The translations under genes were made by a program, and so were the position numbers. From assembly GCA_022315425.1 (NCBI GenBank), contig JAIUPT010000016.1:186001-250000 (forward strand): a stretch of 64,000 nucleotides of DNA. Reading direction: 5' to 3'. Under the pieces are notes generated by a model. That model was not told the origin of the DNA, ran no database searches, and saw only the letters and a program-made list of their open reading frames with translations. This document shows, piece after piece, positions 53,229 through 64,000 of the stretch; the stretch's first letter is position 1, and each line of letters opens with the position of its first letter. This DNA is from Pseudevernia furfuracea (taxonomy: Eukaryota > Ascomycota > Lecanoromycetes > Lecanorales > Parmeliaceae).

Positions 53229-56200
53229 CAGCACAACAGCCACAACCCCAACCCCCGCCCCAACAACCAGACCCAACCCGGGGCCCCACACGTCCCTCCT
53301 CCAAGCTCCGCCTTCATAGACCGCACTCCCGGCGCCCCCGCCAAACCCGGACGCAATAGCCCCAGCCAGCCCCGTACCCGCCGCCAACGTCACCGTCGCG
53401 GACCCGATCCTCAAAACGCCATCCGCCCCCAACGACACCGTCTCCCCGCCCTCGTCCACGCCGCTCGCGCCCGGCAGGACGCCCGTCCCCGCGATCGCGA
53501 ACCCCGTCGCCTCCGCCGTGAACGTCCGCCCGTCGACCGTGAAGACGGACTGCGGACCGAGCTCGTACGCCGTCGGGCCCACGGACAGCACCGAGTCCGT
53601 CCCGAGCGACACGACGGTGCCGTCGGTCGTGTACGCCTCGCCGCCGGGCGTCAGGCTCGTCGTCCCGATGCGGAAGCCCGTCGCTTCGGCCGTGAAGGCG
53701 GCGCCGGCGGCCGTGAAGACGCTTTGAGGTGGGAGGACCGTGGTCGAAGGGCCGAGGACGAAGGTGCCGCTTGTGCCTAGACTGATGACCGTGCCTGCGG
53801 TCGTCAAAGCTTGCCCGCCGGGCGTGAGGGTGGCGGTTCCGATGGAGAAGCCGGAGGGTTGGGGCGTGAATGTCGCGCCGGCTGCTGTGTAGATGGATTG
53901 AGTGCCTGTTGGCGGTACCGTGGGGAGTGCGAGGGTGGAGGAACCGGAAGGACCGGCTGCTACGATGCCGGCGTTTGACGGGAGAGCGGAGTACGTTGTG
54001 CCTGAATAGACGGCAGCGCTGCCGCCGGCAGAGAGGGAGGCGCCGTTGGGGAGAACGTAATTCTGGGGAGTGTTTGAAGAGGTGGGGGGTTGAGCTGTTA
54101 CGACTAGGCCGTTTGATAGGGTCAAAAGGCCAGAAGGTACTGTTGGTGGAGTGGAAGAGGTAGCGGCTTGGATCTGATATGCATTGGTGGCTGCTGGGAG
54201 GGCGTAAGTGTTGCCGTCCATTATGACGCTGGAGGAGCCGGCGAGTGAGTAGACATGTCCCCCTATAGCGGCCGTAGAGCCGGGTGAGATGATCGTGCCG
54301 GCGGTTATGAGACCACCATTTGTAGCTCGTAACAGGGTTTGACCGCTGAGGACGAGAGGATTGGAAGAGGAGACTGGAGCGAGATTGTGGGTCACGCCAT
54401 CTTCGATTACCTGGCTGGGATTGGCATAGTCGATCACATGGTTGTTCATCGTGGTGGAGGTTCCTGGAACGAGGGTTTGAGATCCTATCTTTAACCCTCC
54501 ATTTGTCATTTGCAGGAGTTGGTTGTTGACGAGGAGTGAGGATGCAGAGGGTACAGTGGGAGACGGAGCATAGGTGGAGCCGTCCATTATGACGGCAGAA
54601 GGGACGTTGGCGATGGTGTGGCCGGAGAAGATGGCGGTGCTGCCAGGTGCCAATGTTGAGCCGGAAAGGAGTATGTTGCCGGAGGTGTCTTTAGTGATCG
54701 GTTGGCTGTTGACAGAGGCAATGGGCGCTGGATTATCGCCGCTAGTACCATGGTTTGTTCCGCCATTTGATCCTCCGTCAGTGCCTCCACTGGTGCCTCC
54801 GTTGGGGCTATCGTTGTTGCCGTTATTGGTATCATCATTGGTACCGCTATTGGTACTGCCGCTTGTGCCTCCATTTGAATCCTTACTGGATCCTCCGTTG
54901 GTGCCTCCATTAGTGCCTCCATTGGTACCTCTATTGGTGCCACCCGTCGTAACCCCAGTATTACCACTAGTACCGCCGCTACCGCTATTCTCCTTTGCCG
55001 TATCTGCAGGTTGCTGAGGTAAGAGAGTGATAGGAGCAGTGGAAGGGTCATTGTTCCCAGTTCCAGAGTCGGTGCCGGATTCGGTTCCTGAGTTCTTCAC
55101 TGCATTCGCCCCTGATTGCTTCTCTGTATCTGCTGGCGTAGTATTCTCTCCAGAAGCCCCAGGATCACTGTTGGAGTTGCCAGAACTCGGACCTGATTTC
55201 GAGCCTGCATTCACTGAATCACTGTTCCCAGTCGTTGCGGAACTTTCATTTTGCTCAGACACTGAACTGTTCGCGGGATCCACAACAGCAGCCACGGGAT
55301 CCGAGTCCGAGTTTGACTTCGAACCCGGACTACTGTTTCCAGTAGCTGGCGAGCCTTCGTTCTGCGCGACGACTGAAGGATCAAAAGGATCAACAGGATC
55401 TACAATAGCAGCCACTGGATCAGGCTCCGCAGTGGTTGGCGTCGCCGTTCCCGCAGTATTGGTGCCTGGATCATTCGCTTTCACGCCGTTGTTGGGATCA
55501 GTGCTGGTGACAGCTTGAGTAGGAGCAGCGACGGGAGACTTTAAAGTTGCTGCTGGAGACGGAAGTGCTTTTGCAGCCTGTGGATCTGCAGCGGGCGTAG
55601 GTACAGGTGCGAGAGCAGTAGCTTTCTGCAACACCCGCGGCGGATCGTAGACACCTAAATTGACCGGCGTGCAAGTGCTTCCGCCCCAGGTTGCCCATAC
55701 CGGATCGATATCGGTAACGTCCGGCGGAAAAGCGAGCTGGGGCTTCACGAACATCATAGAAGCGAAATCAGCGCTAATAGGATGCCCCGGAAAGCACGAT
55801 TGATATCTCGTAAGGAGGTCTGATGCCGGCGGAGGATCATAGAGCTCCGAAAAATCGATCTGTCTCCAGCCGTTGTCGATGCCCTGAAAGCAGTACGCGG
55901 GATTGTTCTGGTCGGCTACGGGAGAGATACAGTATTCGATGCCCGCACCCATGTTCTCAGCCTCGCAGATTGCAGAAGAGAGTACGTTGGGCTCATAAGC
56001 ACGAGTGACTGCAGTATAGGCTGATCCTATGGGTATGTGGCTGTTGAACAGCGCTACACACGATGCTGAGGCATGTATTGAGCTATAGATTACATAGACT
56101 GAGGGCGAAATGCTGTCATTCAGATTAGCCAGGCACCTCACGGCTTTCCGGTATCGCTCACAAGGTGAATCCATTTTCCACAATACCATAAGATGCCGCT

Positions 56201-57165
56201 GACTGGACTGGTGCCGCAGTCACATTCCAGTTGTTCGAGCCGGTACTATTTGTTCCGCTGGAAGAGTTCAGGGGTGCATCTGCAGGTGGCCAGTAAACAA
56301 GCTGCACGGCGCTAGCGGCCACTTCACATTTGTCACAGCAGCTTGTGGGAGCAGGATATGGGGTTGCCAACTCCGTAATTGTATTATAAGAACATCCCAG
56401 AGTCTGAATATCCACAGCTTCATACATGTTGTAGCTCGATTGACACTGCTGTGAAGTAACCGTGGCGGTGGCATAGTCGTGATACCACTTAGCGGCACTG
56501 TTCACGCACGAGCATGATTTGGCGTTGTAACCATCAAAGCCAGGACTCATCGAACATGTTCCCCCATAGGACATGTTCAAGACTCCTTGGTCCCAGTTGA
56601 GGGGTAAGCAGGCGCTGGTGGAAAACAGCCCTGAGGTGATCAGGCTTGAGGCAATGGAGATGGGTCCACCACAGACGTTTGTTTGGTTGAATGGTTTGGT
56701 GACGTTGAATGGGTTCCTCATGGACGTGATTGAGGTGGGAATCGCATAATTGGTGGCTCCAGAGGCGGAATATGAGGCTGTAGCGGTGATTCCAGGTACC
56801 TTCTGCTCTTTTTGGTCGACATGGAATCTCGGGAACCCAGACGAATTCAAAGATCTGTTGGATGCGGCGTGGACATTCGGTAGAGACCATTGTGGCAAAG
56901 AGGCGGAAGGCGAAGAAAGGGCTGGGGAGGCGGTCGTCAAGCCATTTACACTCAAAGATAGTGATGAGCCACTCGGACTACTGGCGGAGCTTTGAAGCCA
57001 TCCAGATGAGGTGCCAGGCCCATCAGACGAGCTCACAGAAGTTACAGACGAGATGGTAAGCCAATTCGATGAGACTGCGGTAGAAGCTGTGGATACGGAC
57101 GAATTTTGAGGCGCAGAACTGGAAGCGAGCGAGCTGCTGTTGGTGGCCGAGGGAATCTGGGGCAT
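53226..57165 (-). CDS. Large Ser/Thr-rich GPI-type cell-surface protein
   Basis: Exons 57165-56187 and 56098-53226 with an 88-bp intron (GTATTG to CCTCAG) that joins SAASY to VYVIYSSIHASASC; 1283 aa. Residues 1-165 are Ser-rich. About 165-480 is a Cys-rich region in two parts (NVCGGPIS, SCSCVNSAAKWYHDY, TSCCDKCEVAA, then EYCISPVADQNNPAYCFQG). A Pro/Ala linker follows, then Gly/Thr/Asn/Ser low complexity with GGTN repeats (about 54770-54960), then beta-type repeats alternating SVFTAAGAAFTAEATGF and LTPGGEAYTTDGTVVSLG. The last residues are hydrophobic (GLGLVVGAGVGVVAVVL), like a GPI-attachment signal. No signal peptide is present at the ATG at 57165, so an upstream exon with one is likely (57.2-57.6 kb). 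Such repeats are common in fungal wall proteins of unknown function. Confidence 0.8.
54770..54960 (-). repeat. GGTN low-complexity coding repeat
   Basis: Short units around GGTN, GGTS and SGTN encoded by imperfect 12-bp repeats within the surface-protein gene. The length is likely to vary between strains. Confidence 0.7.
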
Positions 57166-58704
57166 GGAAGAGCTTAAGGATGCTATATATCAATTAAGCG
57201 CGAAGTCAGCGTCTGGTTGGTGGCAATTTGGCAAAGATGACAGCGACAACTGGAGTGGAATCGTCATGCATGGGATTTTCTTGGCAAGTCGGTAGGCACA
57301 ATGCATGCCCTGTTCAGTTGTCGAACATTGGGAAGGGAATCCAACGTACAAGGCAGTGCATTTGATATTAAAGCGAAAGACAGTGCGAGACAAATTGGAG
57401 AAGTGGCGCGCATGGGCATATTGAATTTGAAAGTCATTAATATAAAGGTTGGTGTAAGGAGCGTAAGTGCTCTGATGCCATAGCAATCAAGAGTGGCGAA
57501 AAGGAGAGGAACAGACTGCACAACAGCGCAAGTCTATAGCAAAGGAGGGGGAGAGTGTGGACAAGATGATGAAATGGATGGAGAGTAGGATTTTATCATT
57601 GATATTATTGCAGTGCTGAAGGCGAGGATAATTTTTCATGCTGATTGCTGACAACGTTAGCGAGCTGAGCCGCACAGCTGAAGAAGGGTATTAGGGTATG
57701 AGTGGTCAGGATACAGATGTGAGATGACTGGATGAGAGGGATGATGGATGAAGAGGGCAAGGCTCAGAAGCTGTTTGACGGCTCGAGCCGAATTCCAAAT
57801 CATGGTCCTTGGTTTGACATTTATTGGCTAGAAGGGAGAAGAAGAAATGAAGCACGTTTCATCATTTCACCATCAGGTACCAATACTACTGTAGTACCTA
57901 CTGAAATGATCAGCCATGCCCATGTCAATGTAATATCGACGTACTCTAGAAGCCTAACACTAAAGTCGCAAAGGCAGCCCATATCTGCTGAATATGTAAT
58001 AGTATGGAATGTAGGTAGACGATTTACTTTATCTTTCAACCTTTCGTCTTGGCGTTGACCTACTTTAGCATTTCAAGGTTTGAGCTTGATCAGCTGAGCC
58101 TCCAATGATGATAACGGATTAACCGCAGTCATGAGTCATCTCGCCTCCTTTACCCGGTCACTGCAACCCTGTTTTCTCAAAAACATATCCGACCATTCCC
58201 CAATGAAACCTTACCCTCCCATGTATAACCGTATCGAGTCCATGGACATGATGATTGAAATGGTAGACCCGGATTGATTAGCTGAGCGGCGTACTCTACA
58301 GCGACATCTGAAAGAAGCCCATGAGGAATTCGTACATGTAGGTGTAACTTGTTTCGTGCCAAGAATAAGTGAAAGAAGCCTCAACGCCAAGTGTTCGAGG
58401 CGTGGGAAACGTGAAGCCAAATCAATGACCATTTTGGAGCCCTTTCAGAAACCTGCTCATACTGGACCGCTCGTGGGCTTTGGGAACGAACATGCCCTAA
58501 GTCTGGGGAAAATGAGCCTGTTCCTCCTCGCTATTTCGACGTAATGGCAACAGACAACCCAGAACCAATGTTGACCAGCTTCGGAGCATGGAATGCGTAA
58601 TATTAGCCGTTGCTAAGAAATAGGCTATGTACAGAGATCAACCAAGACGCCCTCTCGTCCTGTGGTATCAGATAAAACAAATTCCAATATCCAATACAAT
58701 ATTA
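57166..58704. other. Upstream region of the surface-protein gene and spacer
   Basis: Probably holds a missing first exon and promoter of the surface-protein gene. A minus-strand frame at 57264-57521 includes a hydrophobic stretch, but no splice junction could be fixed. No other gene is supported; TGAGTCA occurs near 58131. Confidence 0.45.
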
Positions 58705-59676
58705 TCATACCCGATACAGTGTCTTCCCTTTGGAGGTCTCAACCTCGACCACTCCACCAGCATCCTTCCTTCTTCTCCTCGGCACCTCCTCCTCGACTTC
58801 AACAGCAAAGAGATCCTGCTCTTGCATACTTTGCCTTCTGGACGGCCGGGACACCACTGTTGCTCTTTCTTCTCCAGACCTCTCTGCATGTGCTGGGAGG
58901 TGCTTGGGCACAGGGGCGGGTGCAATGCTCTTGACCGTGCTTCCATGTTCGCTCTTGGAAGCTGTTGATGCTCTTCGTTTGCCTTCTGATGCTGCTGCTG
59001 TATGCGAAGTAGTGCTCTTGGCATGACCGCCATCTTCACTCATTGGCCCGCTTCCGTGCTCACTTTTGGCTCCACCGTCATGCTCGTTGTGCTGACTCGT
59101 CGAAGTCCTCCTCTTTGTGGGCGATATCTCTACAATGTTTGCCTCCTTCGCAAATTTGCTGCCGCTTGCCTTTTTGTGGCCGTTTTTATTCTCCCTCTCC
59201 TCATGTCTATCACCGACCGCTCCCACTGCCCCTAGCGCTGCCAATCCTTTCGCCTTCTCATCTCCCTTGGCCGCCTTAGTCGTAAAAGCTTTTTGCCCAT
59301 TCGAGGCCCTGCTTATGCTCGATTGCTTCAGTCCAGACGCACTCTTTCCAGAAGACGCTTTGGGATTCTCGAGCTTCGACCGCGCAAGCTGTTTCTTCAA
59401 TCTTGCAATTTCTTTGTCTTTTCCTGAAGAGCCTGACGAGATCTGGTCCGCCGTTCTTCCGCTGTCCTTCTTCTTCGTCTTCCCCTTCTCTTCTTCCTCT
59501 GCCTCTGTCTCTCCCTTTTCCTCGATTGCCTTCTTCCCTGTCGACTTCTTGGCTTCGGCCGCATTTTCGCCCTCACCGGTTAATTGCTGTTTTGCGAAAT
59601 TCTCCAGCTGTTGTGGCACGGCAAAGGCTTTACGCTCGAGGTAGGATTGGCCCACGCGCTCGATGAAGTTTTCCAT
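58705..59676 (-). CDS. Lys/Glu-rich hypothetical protein
   Basis: 323 aa from the ATG at 59676 (MENFIERVGQSYLERKAFAV); the frame is open nine codons further up but without ATG. The first 35 residues are a conserved-looking amphipathic start ending in QQLENFAKQQL. The rest is low complexity: Glu/Lys-rich (KGETEAEEEEKGKTKKK), a short coiled coil (KEIARLKKQLARSKLEN), then Ser/Ala/His/Gly-rich, ending KGKTLYRV. No catalytic domain, signal peptide or membrane helix. Likely a disordered intracellular protein. Confidence 0.75.
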   Translation of the reverse strand: MENFIERVGQSYLERKAFAVPQQLENFAKQQLTGEGENAAEAKKSTGKKAIEEKGETEAEEEEKGKTKKKDSGRTADQISSGSSGKDKEIARLKKQLARSKLENPKASSGKSASGLKQSSISRASNGQKAFTTKAAKGDEKAKGLAALGAVGAVGDRHEERENKNGHKKASGSKFAKEANIVEISPTKRRTSTSQHNEHDGGAKSEHGSGPMSEDGGHAKSTTSHTAAASEGKRRASTASKSEHGSTVKSIAPAPVPKHLPAHAERSGEERATVVSRPSRRQSMQEQDLFAVEVEEEVPRRRRKDAGGVVEVETSKGKTLYRV

Positions 59677-60313
59677 TTTGACGTAGGAGTATCCGTAAGT
59701 CACTGATCACGGACGCAAGTGGACCCTCGTCGGTGCAGGCCCTAGTCGTTCAAGCGCCAACGTAGAGACGCAGTGGGCATCCACAATAAGGGTCGGAGAA
59801 GCAGAAACGGACCCCTCCGGCGAATAAGACATGATGGCAGACGGTCCAATGCCTTGTTTTCAAGGCATGTTATGAGAGCTTCCAACGATGTCATCAGCCA
59901 GGCCTAGACACAAATTGGGAATAAGTTGATTTTTCAAGTTTAGCTAGGCTCGCTAAGGTACCTTAGGTAAGGTACTTTAGGGGTCCAGGGCCCGGGGGCA
60001 GATTTCTCCGGTGCCAAGCATTTCCAGTTGCGAATTTCAAAAGGTCGCTAGTAGCCCTACTGGATTTCATACGCGAATTGTAATCATAATAGCTATCATC
60101 ACGTCATTTTCGTGAGAAAAAACAAGCACCACAAACACCATGTCCACCTTTCTAACGGAGCAGTCCGGTCAAGACCGAACTGTTGATCGCAACAATTGGC
60201 AGAATGCTTGTGCGACAAGATCCTGCACTCTTTAGACAGATCCCTTCAAAGTCCGATTGACGGAACCAGCAACCATCTCCTTTCCTTGATCCTCAACAAC
60301 CTCCCAGCCGAAC
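59677..60313. other. Divergent promoter region with a uORF
   Basis: Shared 5' region of the Lys/Glu-rich gene and the DUF1275 gene. Contains palindromic GGTACCTTAGGTAAGGTAC near 59957 and an upstream ORF of 31 codons at 60140-60235 preceding the DUF1275 start. Confidence 0.5.
60140..60235 (+). promoter_or_regulatory. Upstream ORF before the DUF1275 gene
   Basis: CACCATGTCC gives a strong initiation context. The frame encodes 31 aa and ends at TAG 60233-60235, 78 bp before the main ATG. If transcribed, it could lower or condition translation of the main frame. Confidence 0.4.
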
Positions 60314-61171
60314 ATGACAACGCCCGAAAGCCACCTCGAATCCAATGGCTCCCCCGATCAACAGTCGGACGGGAGCGCATCAAACGAAGACGGCCGACCA
60401 CGACAGAAAAGACCCGCGCCATCCGACCGTCTACGCTCCCACCTCCGGCAAGAAGTCACCACCGACCACGCCGACCTCATCATGCTGACCTGCTCCTTCA
60501 TCTCCGGCCTCGTCGACAGCACAATCTACAACGCCTACGGCACCTTCGTCAGCATGCAGACGGGGAACACCATCTTCCTCGGCCTCGGGCCCTCGACCTC
60601 TCGCACAACCTCCAAACCGTACGGGTGGGCCAAGTCCCTGACGTCCATCGCCTGTTTCTGCCTCGGCTGCTTCTTCTTCTCCCGCCTCGCCCAACTCTCG
60701 GGCCCGTTGCGGCGCGCGACGCTCGTCGCGTCGTTTGCGCTGCAGTCGGTGATGGTGTTCGTCGTGGCGGCGATTATACAAGCGGGGGTGGTGAACGGGG
60801 CGCTGGACACCATCAACACGGATATCATGTGGAAGGACGAGATACCCATCTCCTTGTTGAGTTTCCAGGCGGCAGGACAGATCATCGGCAGCCGGACGCT
60901 GGGTGTGTCTGAAATCCCGAGTGTGGTCCTCACGTCCATGCTGTGCGACATAGCGTCAGATCCGAATATCGCAGCGCCTTTGAAAAGCAACGCCAAGAGG
61001 AATAGGAGGGCGCTTGCTTTTGTTTGTATCTTGGTTGGGGCCATCGTGGGTGGGTATATTGGTGAGGCGACGGGGAGGATGCAGTTCGATCTTTGGATAG
61101 CGGGGGGCCTCAAGGTCCTGATTACCACCGCGTGGTTTTTTTGGCCAGAAAAGAGGGTGGTTTTAGTATGA
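60314..61171 (+). CDS. DUF1275 (YoaK-type) membrane protein
   Basis: Single exon, 285 aa, full family length. A polar N terminus of about 55 residues precedes LIMLTCSFISGLVDSTIYNA, the family's first helix, with FVSMQTGNTIFLGLG directly after it (the conserved MxTGN motif). Further helices: FCLGCFFFSRLAQL, FALQSVMVFVVAAII, AFVCILVGAIVGGYIG and LKVLITTAWFFW, about six in all. DUF1275 proteins are widespread in fungi and bacteria and uncharacterised; transport is guessed from topology. The C terminus (PEKRVVLV) is short. It converges on the P450 gene. Confidence 0.92.
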   Translation: MTTPESHLESNGSPDQQSDGSASNEDGRPRQKRPAPSDRLRSHLRQEVTTDHADLIMLTCSFISGLVDSTIYNAYGTFVSMQTGNTIFLGLGPSTSRTTSKPYGWAKSLTSIACFCLGCFFFSRLAQLSGPLRRATLVASFALQSVMVFVVAAIIQAGVVNGALDTINTDIMWKDEIPISLLSFQAAGQIIGSRTLGVSEIPSVVLTSMLCDIASDPNIAAPLKSNAKRNRRALAFVCILVGAIVGGYIGEATGRMQFDLWIAGGLKVLITTAWFFWPEKRVVLV

Positions 61172-61459
61172 CAGTGAATGAGCTCATGAAAGGTCTTATG
61201 ATGTAGCTGAAAGCACGTCATATATATTGCATAAATCCAGTATCGAAGCATACACTTTCAATGGAGCGGAGCAATGCGTGTTGGGGTTCGGCAACAGTGT
61301 GAGCAAAGATGTGCAAGAAAATATCTTCGTTCTTCACAACGAATGCTCTGTAAGCTATGAAGTACATGGGCATTGGGCATATGAGATATCCACGCTCAAT
61401 TGCAAAATCCGGCGTCCCTTGACCAGCTCTTCCCCCGTCGCTTTGCACATGAAACAGGC
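61172..61459. other. Convergent 3' flanks of DUF1275 and P450
   Basis: No gene; only terminator and 3' UTR sequence expected. Confidence 0.6.
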
Positions 61460-63728
61460 CTAGCCCCTCTTCCTCTCATCAAAAACCACGCTCAACTCCT
61501 CCATCCGCATCGTAAACGCATCTCTACTCCTGTGCAGCAAGCGGCTCCCATCTTCCCCCGGGGCAAGTCGGACATCGAATCGTGAGACGAGGAGCGGGAC
61601 AACGGTCCTCATTTCCATCTTCGCTAGTTCTTTACCGATGCAGCCGTATGGGCCTAGTAGAAAGTCTAGGTCAGTGGGATGCCTACAAAGTCCGGAGGTA
61701 AGGCAAGCCGAAGAGGAAAGGGGACAGATTTCTCGTGAAAGACCGTCGTTCTGGGTACGATGCCCAAATATCGCGCAAAAACAAGAAGGTCACCGCCGGT
61801 GTTTCTGATAGCTGGCCTCTCAAGGCGTGGTTCTTGGGGCTACGGCGACTCACCAAGCGAAAAAGGAGCAAAGCCGCTTCTATCGAGTATGAGCTCAGGC
61901 TCCGAATACCATCTTTCGGGAATGAAGTCGTCGGGGCGGACGAAGCACTCTCCCGCTGATAAGACGTTAGCCACGGACCAGCAACAGCCCTAGGTGATGG
62001 TACTCACACCGTCCCAGTGCGTATATTGGCACGTTGAGATTGACTCCACCCGGTATGAACACCCCATCTACAGTGATGCCTTGAGGTGGTGTGGTGCGGA
62101 ATCCTCCGGAAGGCGTTGGCGGATGCAGTCGTAAGGTCTCGTTGATAACGCCATTCAGGTGCTTCGCATTCTGCACCATGCGGACGTTAAAGGGCTCGCC
62201 TGATTGCATTAAGGGATCTAACTCTTCACGCAGTTTCTGGATGTGCGTGGGGTCTCTGGCAAGGTAGTAGAAGATATGCGTGAGCACGATAGCAACGGTG
62301 TCACTGCCTGCCACGATGAGTAATCGAGAGTCTCCATGTAGCCATTTAGTGGCTTCGGCGTCTTTCTTGTCTTGAGCGGTCTTCAGAAGCCAAGTTGTAA
62401 TGTCGGGCACCGTCGTCTTGATATCTCTGCGCTCGTCGACTTGCTCATTGCACCAGCGGATGAATCGCCTGAAACAACTTCCCACGAAGGGCGCGATCGC
62501 ACCCACAGGTATCACCCAAGCGATTGGGGAGAAATAGCCCAGAAGCAACATGGAGGTTTCCAACCAGTCGATGGCAAAGTGGTTTTTCCCGGTCTTGAGC
62601 ATGTTGAAACTTTTCCCAAAGGCTAAATCGCCCATGACGTCGAAGGACCAGTAGTTAAACCATGCTGACGCATTCATCGTGTTGCCGGAGAAAGTCGATA
62701 TTTTCTCAATCAGCTCATTGGTGTAGTCTGTGGTGCGACCCTCGTAGTCTCGTAGCGCTGGGGTTGATGTCAATACCAGACGTAGGCTAAGAAAGACGAG
62801 AAGCTACCTTTGACGCTGAATCCGTGGTCCCAGACTCTTCTTCGTGCCTCATGTGCTGCAACATCTCGAGTACTATGAAGAGATTCGATCGACTGATAGA
62901 GAGCGTAGTCGTACCAAGGCGACCTCATGCACGGTGATCGTGGCCCCATGATAGCAACGGGCGCTCCCAGGGAGATGACTGAAAGCTCGTTGGGTCCTAA
63001 GTAATAATATGATTAGGCCAAATCGCTCTTGTCAGAAGAGCTATCTTCTTGTACTTGAGCTGAGTAGGGGCAATGGAAGTTCTGAAATCTGTAAAGACGT
63101 CCCAAGCTCAGCAGCCTTGGGGACAAACCCAAGCGCACCAAGCTCTTAGATAAGGAAGGCTGTTTTGATGATTGTCCACGGCCTCAGCATAGAGAGCAAT
63201 ATTACAAATTGATGATACATTGGCGACACCTTTTCCGAACTCTTGTTGCAAAGAAATTTGAATGGAAATCCAGACCTCTAAGGTGAAAGAGCGGATCAAG
63301 TAGAGTCTCAGATTTCAGATCAACTTACCAGTCCTCACGAAGTTACCGTACTTCTGATGTGCTGCATACGATCTGCGAAACGCATCCAGCCTTAACCCCA
63401 TGAAGAATTGGTAGAACTTCGAAAGCTTTGCAAGCCGAGGTCCTGGGAAAGAATTGAGACGATGGAAGAACGATCGGTAGATGAGCATGCTCGTCCACAA
63501 CGCCATAAGATAAGACCCGATGACCATAGCGCCCAATTGCATGGCTTGGCCATATTGAACCTGCAAGAGTCGGGCGAGGACGAAGGATAAAGGGATGAAG
63601 CCGTAGAAAAGGATCTGAAGAAGCTGTAGAGCGTGCTGATGATGTTCTCCTCGAACAAAGTACAAGATGTGTGAGGTAACACCAACGCCGGCGGCAATGC
63701 CGCACGATATTGAGCAGTAGAAATCCAT
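61460..63728 (-). CDS. Cytochrome P450 monooxygenase
   Basis: Five exons: 63728-63329, 62996-62808, 62757-62008, 61955-61854 and 61653-61460; all introns are phase 1 and the product is 544 aa. Two to three N-terminal hydrophobic helices anchor it in the ER. The proline-rich hinge FPGPRLAKLSKFY is followed by YGNFVRTG|PNELSVIS and FSVK|ALRDYEGR, all normal P450 landmarks. The I-helix AGSDT is at 346-350, ExxR (ETLR) at 403-406, FIPERW follows, and the haem loop FSLGPYGCIG at 478-487 has Cys485. All catalytic residues are present. It resembles fungal secondary-metabolism P450s, such as the tryprostatin hydroxylase type, but substrate and class are unknown. No biosynthetic partner gene lies in the window. 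Introns 1 (332 bp) and 4 (200 bp) are long for this genome. Confidence 0.93.
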
Positions 63729-64000
63729 GACTTGCTTGGGACTAAGGAAGATGGAAGGCGCGATGTTCGGCTTATAGGAAAGGTATGACAACCTATCATC
63801 AGGGCATTCGCTCGCCTCACTGAGTGCGAACGTGTCAACGGCACCCTCGTGCAGCGCTAGGCATCAATGGCACGACGGAAGATGTTAGTAGAGAGCTAGA
63901 TACGTGGCAGTGGTGGCAATTGTAGTCAAAGTATTGATTGTGAGATAGTAGTCATTGGCGCTGGTTGCGTTACAATGCAAATCTTCAGTTTTGGTTTGGT
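63729..64000. other. Upstream region of the P450 gene
   Basis: Presumed promoter and 5' UTR. The reading frame stays open upstream of 63728 but without ATG. Nothing else seen before the window ends. Confidence 0.5.

Noticed and set aside
54574..55518. Plus-strand Pro/Val/Leu-rich frames
   Set aside because: Antisense of the GGTN and Ser/Thr-rich part of the surface protein.
58627..59279. Plus-strand Ser/Pro/Leu-rich frames
   Set aside because: Complement of the Lys/Glu-rich gene; composition explains them.
60196..60912. 238-codon frame overlapping the DUF1275 gene, plus minus-strand frames
   Set aside because: Arg/His/Pro-rich shadow translation; the 60314 frame has the conserved membrane protein.

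Overview
The window is nuclear DNA of a filamentous ascomycete (Pezizomycotina, perhaps Dothideomycetes; the class is an inference). Evidence: genes are broken by 49-90 bp introns with GT..AG ends and CTAAC-like branch sites, both strands are used without operons, and recognisable proteins (BMS1, a proteinase-B-inhibitor-like I9 protein, a mitochondrial PDK/BCKDK-type kinase, an AhpD-like protein, a DUF1275 membrane protein, a cytochrome P450, a Ser/Thr-rich GPI-type wall protein) are of fungal type.

Left two thirds (about 0.3-42 kb): a lineage-specific, repeat-driven region with almost no known genes. Seven long coiled-coil or low-complexity genes (483-3680, 6552-10441, 11363-14990, 18443-21481, 34783-36555, 36780-38741, 40461-41706) all lie on the minus strand. 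At least the first four are paralogs: after very different coiled coils they share a globular C-terminal module of about 100 residues. Two of them add a second exon with a roughly 55-residue module starting GWT[DE]xMT, in three tandem copies in one gene and truncated to one copy plus two decayed copies in the other. Most of these genes carry recent in-frame tandem duplications, and a shared upstream sequence close to GGAATGTCTTCAACAC precedes five of them.

Interleaved, on the plus strand, is a family of F-box-like/2EXR-like proteins of the fungal LPPEIR...TCRQ type: two intact members with a C-terminal membrane segment (22993-25600, 26359-28329) and at least four wrecked copies (about 15.8-16.65, 16.84-17.47, 22.26-22.7, 33.1-34.25 kb). 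A small proline-rich coiled-coil gene (30067-30798) has a decayed paralog at 31.6-32.4 kb. This is a birth-and-death landscape.

Right third (about 43-64 kb): ordinary genes. In order: AhpD-like (one-base frameshift), a small secreted protein, a small two-exon gene converging on BMS1, BMS1, the I9 inhibitor, the PDK/BCKDK-type kinase, the GPI-type surface protein, a Lys/Glu-rich protein, DUF1275, and a five-exon P450. They do not form an obvious pathway. No rRNA, tRNA, CRISPR or intact transposon was recognised. Splice sites given were read by eye from frame continuity and consensus ends.
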